A stretch of DNA of 64,000 bases from Gallionella sp. (GTDB lineage: Bacteria > Pseudomonadota > Gammaproteobacteria > Burkholderiales > Gallionellaceae). Below the pieces are notes generated by a model that made no database searches, was not told where the DNA came from, and was given only the letters and a program-made list of their open reading frames with translations. The DNA lies in assembly GCA_028710565.1 (NCBI GenBank), contig JAQTTV010000011.1:39616-103615 (forward strand), read 5' to 3'. The position numbers and the translations under genes are program-made. Positions 61,289 to 64,000 of this stretch are shown here, one piece after another (the stretch's first letter is position 1; each line of letters begins with the position of its first letter).

Positions 61289-61612
61289 TTACTTGATTGC
61301 CTTAATCGTTCCCTTAGGCAAGACAGTTTGGATGGCTTGTTTTTGGATAAAAACTTCGATGTTGTCGCTCAGTTCAATGGCGATATATTCGTCATAAATT
61401 TTAGTGATGCGAGCCAATTGCCCGCCGATAGTGATAATTTCATCGCCACGTTGCAGTGCGTCGGTCATGGTTTTGTGTTGCTTGGCACGTTTGAATTGGC
61501 TATAAATCATATACGCCGCCAATAATACGATAGGCGCAAAAAACATAACTTGCTCAAGCAATCCGCCTTGTGGCTGTGTACCTGAATCAGCGAATGCGTT
61601 ACTAATAAACAT
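61289..61612 (-). CDS. yajC: Preprotein translocase subunit YajC
   Basis: A 107-residue protein with one helix (VMFFAPIVLLAAYMIYSQFK) and a cytoplasmic domain with KTMTDALQRGDEIITIGGQL and ITKIYDEYIAIELSDN, the family signature. It associates with SecDF. It is first gene of the operon. The tgt gene usually upstream is not present in the window; a divergent DUF4197 gene is there instead. Confidence 0.95.
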   Translation of the reverse strand: MFISNAFADSGTQPQGGLLEQVMFFAPIVLLAAYMIYSQFKRAKQHKTMTDALQRGDEIITIGGQLARITKIYDEYIAIELSDNIEVFIQKQAIQTVLPKGTIKAIK

Positions 61613-61853
61613 GATGTGAAACTCCGCAGATAATCAAAGGGCGCGCATTCTAACATGAAGCGGCGTGCAACACAGTGACGGATAAGGCTTATAGTGGTTA
61701 GTCGCTAGTCCTGTGTTGATAGTTGGGGTGTGTAGTGTGGTGCTCAACTCGTAACGAGCGACTGGAAACTAACGACTTATTCAGCTAAATTGTGTGTTTT
61801 AATTCGCCCATTTTGCGTCTCTTTTTTTGTCATCTACCTCATAAGGAATTGTT

Positions 61854-62660
61854 ATGTCCCCTATTCGTTTCACTCCCCGTATTTTGCTGGTTTCTATACT
61901 CTGTGCTGCCGCTTCTGTACAGGCTTTTGATTGGGGGAGTGTGGTCAACCAAGAAAAACTCAATAAAGTACTTCAAAAGGCATCACCAGCCGCCGCATCC
62001 ACGGTCGCTCCAGCTTCCCCTAGTGCTACAGGCGCAGGGCTAGGTGGTTTGAGTGAGCAAGATCAGGTTGGAGGCTTAAAACAAGCTTTAACCCAAGGGG
62101 TGGAAACGGCTGTTACCAGCTTGGCGAAAGAGAATGGCTTTTTAGGTAATGCTGCGGTCAAAATTCCCCTGCCTGCGAGCTTGCAGCGCGTGGAAGGCAC
62201 GATGCGTAGGTTTGGCATGGGAAAATATGCTGATGATTTGACCACATCTATGAATCGTGCGGCTGAAGCGGCTGTGCCAGAAGCCAAGAATTTGCTGGTC
62301 AGCGCGGTGAAGAATATGAGTGTTTCTGATGCAAAAAATATCTTGCTAGGCAGTAATGACGCGGCAACCCAGTATTTCCGCAAAAATTCTGAAGCCGCGT
62401 TGTCAGGGAAGTTTCAACCGATTGTGGTCAATGCGATGCAAAACGTCAGCCTGATGCAGAAGTATGATAAATTTGCGGCCAAAGGCGCGAAGTACGGCTT
62501 AGTTGATGCCAAAGATGCCAATTTGGAAAGCTACGTTACCCAAAAAGCTTTGGATGGCTTGTTTGTGATGATGGCCGAACAAGAAAAAGCCATACGCGCC
62601 AATCCCTTGCAAGCCGTCGGCAGCTTAGCGAAAAAAATATTTTCTGCGATCAAGTTGTAA
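61854..62660 (+). CDS. DUF4197-family exported protein
   Basis: A 268-residue protein with a signal peptide (MSPIRFTPRILLVSILCAAA...QAF) and a helical DUF4197 domain (about 65-265): GLKQALTQGVETAVTSL, NAAVKIPLPASLQRVEGTMR, MNRAAEAAVPEAKNLLVSAV, MSVSDAKNILLGSNDAATQY, FRKNSE. The family is periplasmic with no assigned function. An Ala/Pro/Ser linker precedes the domain. AAGGAATTGTT lies before the ATG. Single gene. Confidence 0.9.
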   Translation: MSPIRFTPRILLVSILCAAASVQAFDWGSVVNQEKLNKVLQKASPAAASTVAPASPSATGAGLGGLSEQDQVGGLKQALTQGVETAVTSLAKENGFLGNAAVKIPLPASLQRVEGTMRRFGMGKYADDLTTSMNRAAEAAVPEAKNLLVSAVKNMSVSDAKNILLGSNDAATQYFRKNSEAALSGKFQPIVVNAMQNVSLMQKYDKFAAKGAKYGLVDAKDANLESYVTQKALDGLFVMMAEQEKAIRANPLQAVGSLAKKIFSAIKL

Positions 62661-62706
62661 AAAACGTGGTGTAATTTCGTCAATAGCCGCGTATACCGCG
62701 CGGTCG

Positions 62707-63087
62707 TTAAAATAGCTCCCCTGGACTTTCTGCAAAGGCTTTCGCTATAACAGCGGGGAGTTTTTGAGGGGAGTGAATACGTAATTGTTTGTTGACGTTA
62801 AATCGACCGAATACCACGGTAATGTCGCTGGTTGCAACTTCAAACTCTTTCGCCAGAAATTTCACCATATGATCCGTTGCCTTACCCGCGACGGGCGCAG
62901 CGGTCACACTCACCTTTAGTTGTTTGCCTTTTGGTTTGCCGATGGCATCCTTTTTCGCGCTCGGCGTACCCAAAATGTTCAGCACCAAGGTTTCCCCCTC
63001 CCACGCGCAAAACGACGTACCAGTCAGTTCGTCGGTATTCTTTTTTCCAGAGGAAGTTGTATCTGATTTTTTCATGGGGTCTCTCAT
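62707..63087 (-). CDS. DUF167/YggU-family protein
   Basis: A protein of 126 residues (122 if translation starts at the second ATG, 63075). The conserved core LNILGTPSAKKDAIGKPKGK, LKVSVTAAPVAGKATDHMVK, FLAKEFEVATSDITVVFGRF marks the DUF167 alpha/beta fold, of unknown function. The N-terminal 25 residues are Ser/Thr/Lys-rich and not conserved. The C-terminus (KAFAESPGELF) extends slightly beyond typical members. It is convergent with the DUF4197 gene. Confidence 0.85.
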   Translation of the reverse strand: MRDPMKKSDTTSSGKKNTDELTGTSFCAWEGETLVLNILGTPSAKKDAIGKPKGKQLKVSVTAAPVAGKATDHMVKFLAKEFEVATSDITVVFGRFNVNKQLRIHSPQKLPAVIAKAFAESPGELF

Positions 63088-63102
63088 TTTTCAGCATATT
63101 GT

Positions 63103-63150
63103 TTGAATCCCCCTAGCTCACTTGAGGAAGAGGGAAGGGGAGAGGGAACG
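63103..63150. repeat. CCCCTAGCTCACTTG/GGAAGGGGAGAGGG-type repeat fragment
   Basis: CCCCCTAGCTCACTTGAGGA, followed by AGAGGGAAGGGGAGAGGGAA, is a half copy of the G/C-rich core repeat of the MITEs. Confidence 0.5.
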
Positions 63151-63187
63151 CGCGTGCTAAGTTGCTGCCTATCGGGCTGCGCTCGAT

Positions 63188-63583
63188 CTACACGCTGATT
63201 ACGTTGATATATTCTGCTGCGCTTTCTAACGAATCGAATGTAACGCCACCATTTCGTTTAACCATTTGTGCTACGGCATCCAATGACCGCCATTGCCCAT
63301 CGGTAAAGCTATCGTTCTCATCCGTCCGAAGGCTGACCAATACGGTTTTGTTGGGGCGCTTATTGCTGTCGTCTATGACCTCCGCAATCGAATAGACTCC
63401 TGTCATTTTGGGCGTAATGACATACAAACAAATATCGCACGTTTCGCGTTGCCGCAGCTCTTCCTCCATAGATGCAGGTGTCCAGTCGGCAACAACAGGA
63501 TTAAAGCAATCCGCCGCCAACATCGGCATGATTTGATCGCGCCATGTGGAGTGATTGCAAGTCCCACCCAGAAAAACGTTCAT
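63188..63583 (-). CDS. Nucleoside 2-deoxyribosyltransferase-like protein
   Basis: A 131-residue single-domain protein of the Nuc_deoxyri_tr2 type: NVFLGGTCNHSTWRDQIMPM, CFNPVVADWTPASMEEELRQ, CDICLYVITPKMTGVYSIAE and VIDDSNKRPNKTVLV. The fold is related to deoxyribosyltransferases and to TIR-like base-exchange enzymes; the Glu of SIAEVIDD is the likely catalytic residue. Real substrate is unknown. A 22-codon ORF lies just upstream on the same strand. Confidence 0.85.
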   Translation of the reverse strand: MNVFLGGTCNHSTWRDQIMPMLAADCFNPVVADWTPASMEEELRQRETCDICLYVITPKMTGVYSIAEVIDDSNKRPNKTVLVSLRTDENDSFTDGQWRSLDAVAQMVKRNGGVTFDSLESAAEYINVISV

Positions 63584-63591
63584 TTCACCAA

Positions 63592-63660
63592 TTACTCCAG
63601 ATAGTAGCGTCGCCGTACTTGAACACTGCCCGCATAACGCGCTTGGATAATTTTAATCAT
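63592..63660 (-). CDS. Possible 22-residue leader peptide
   Basis: ATG 63660 with AGGAG 5 bases upstream opens 22 codons (MIKIIQARYAGSVQVRRRYY near complete) that stop 8 bases before the deoxyribosyltransferase ATG. The ribosome site is stronger than that of the downstream gene, so coupled translation is plausible. It could equally be chance. Confidence 0.3.
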   Translation of the reverse strand: MIKIIQARYAGSVQVRRRYYLE

Positions 63661-63670
63661 CTTGCTCCTG

Positions 63671-63772
63671 CCGTAGCCTGTATGTAGCGCAGCGCAATAC
63701 GGGGTTTAACGCAAAACGTTTGAGGAACGGGGGATTCCCGTATTTCACTTCGTTGCATACGGGCTACTTGCT
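63671..63772. repeat. GTAGCCTGTATGTAGCGCAGC-type palindromic repeat
   Basis: Arms GTAGCCTGTATGTAGCGCAG...CGGGG and CCCGTATTTCACTTCGTTGC...GGGCTAC are imperfect inverted copies, related to 10404-10463. With the next repeat it fills the gap 63661-64000, where I see no gene. Confidence 0.7.
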
Positions 63773-63810
63773 GTCAGTACATCCTACGAGGGCTACGCAT
63801 CTTATCCCTG

Positions 63811-63888
63811 CCGTAGGTTGGGTTGAGCGTAGCGAAGCCCAACAAATTCTCGCGGTAAACGTTGGGCTTCGTGCCTCAACCCAACCTT
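63811..63888. repeat. GTAGGTTGGGTTGAGCG-type palindromic repeat
   Basis: GTAGGTTGGGTTGAGCGTAG and GTTGGGCTTCGTGCCTCAAC with outer TTGGGTTG/CAACCCAA arms form a long hairpin. It is the best-preserved member of the family also at 43861 and 51205. Confidence 0.8.
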
Positions 63889-64000
63889 GTATGATTGAAT
63901 TTGCTGAAATGCAGTATAAAAGAGAAGTAAAAGTTTTACGTTTCACAGGGAAGGCCGTCCCAACCTGAGGACTGGTTTTTAACCAGAGCCTGTTCGTAGA

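Overview
The window looks like chromosome of a Gram-negative proteobacterium, most likely a betaproteobacterium, though a gammaproteobacterium is not excluded. This is inferred from gene order and protein character: a ZipA-like gene next to ligA, lytic transglycosylase-proS, the queG/tsaE-amiC cluster, yajC-secD-secF, MsbA and outer-membrane beta-barrels. No rRNA, CRISPR array or replication origin was seen.

Layout. 1-1.1 kb: a umuDC-like error-prone polymerase operon (umuC cut by the window edge) with a palindrome over its putative promoter. 1.2-2.3 kb: ParDE toxin-antitoxin and tRNA-Arg. 2.5-8.4 kb: lysS, a Crp/Fnr regulator, zipA-like, ligA. 8.2-11.6 kb: small membrane proteins around a YhcG/DUF1016 nuclease. 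11.9-20.8 kb: galU, then a two-partner secretion locus with a 2079-residue adhesin and its transporter. 21-25.6 kb: VapBC, a sulfotransferase, hpt, a thionucleoside phosphorylase, peptide deformylase and a lipoprotein. 26.1-30.3 kb: a 1378-residue membrane protein joining 14 YCF48-like repeats to a KAP P-loop NTPase. 30.4-41.6 kb: msbA, slt, proS, an outer-membrane barrel, an IS982 remnant, a second barrel, tRNA-Glu and tRNA-Ala, amiC, tsaE, queG. 41.5-47 kb: accessory genes, including two membrane-anchored Bro-N-like paralogues and a HEPN-like protein, around rlmF and a MazG-like gene. 47.4-51.1 kb: dnaE. 51.3-57.2 kb: hypotheticals, DUF302 and a probable metal-uptake cluster (small periplasmic protein, porin, ZnuA-like, ZnuB-like) with no ATPase gene and a candidate structured RNA in front of the porin. 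57.4-61.6 kb: dedA, secF, secD, yajC. 61.8-64 kb: DUF4197, DUF167, a deoxyribosyltransferase-like protein and repeats.

The most distinctive genome-wide feature is dispersed palindromic repeats of several families. They fill intergenic gaps, supply stop codons and 3-prime ends of several genes, and lie in frame inside ligA, dnaE and the adhesin gene. One family (three copies of 274-289 bp) has 20-bp terminal inverted repeats, and two copies have exact 8-bp target duplications, so it is a true MITE. A second family, built on a TTCGACAAGCTC core, has a copy flanked by a 9-bp direct repeat.

The two strongest candidates for undescribed biology are the double-propeller/KAP NTPase membrane protein and the in-frame palindromic insertions in the replication proteins LigA and DnaE. 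Next come the putative structured RNA of the metal-uptake cluster and the palindrome that would give a nearly leaderless umuD transcript.
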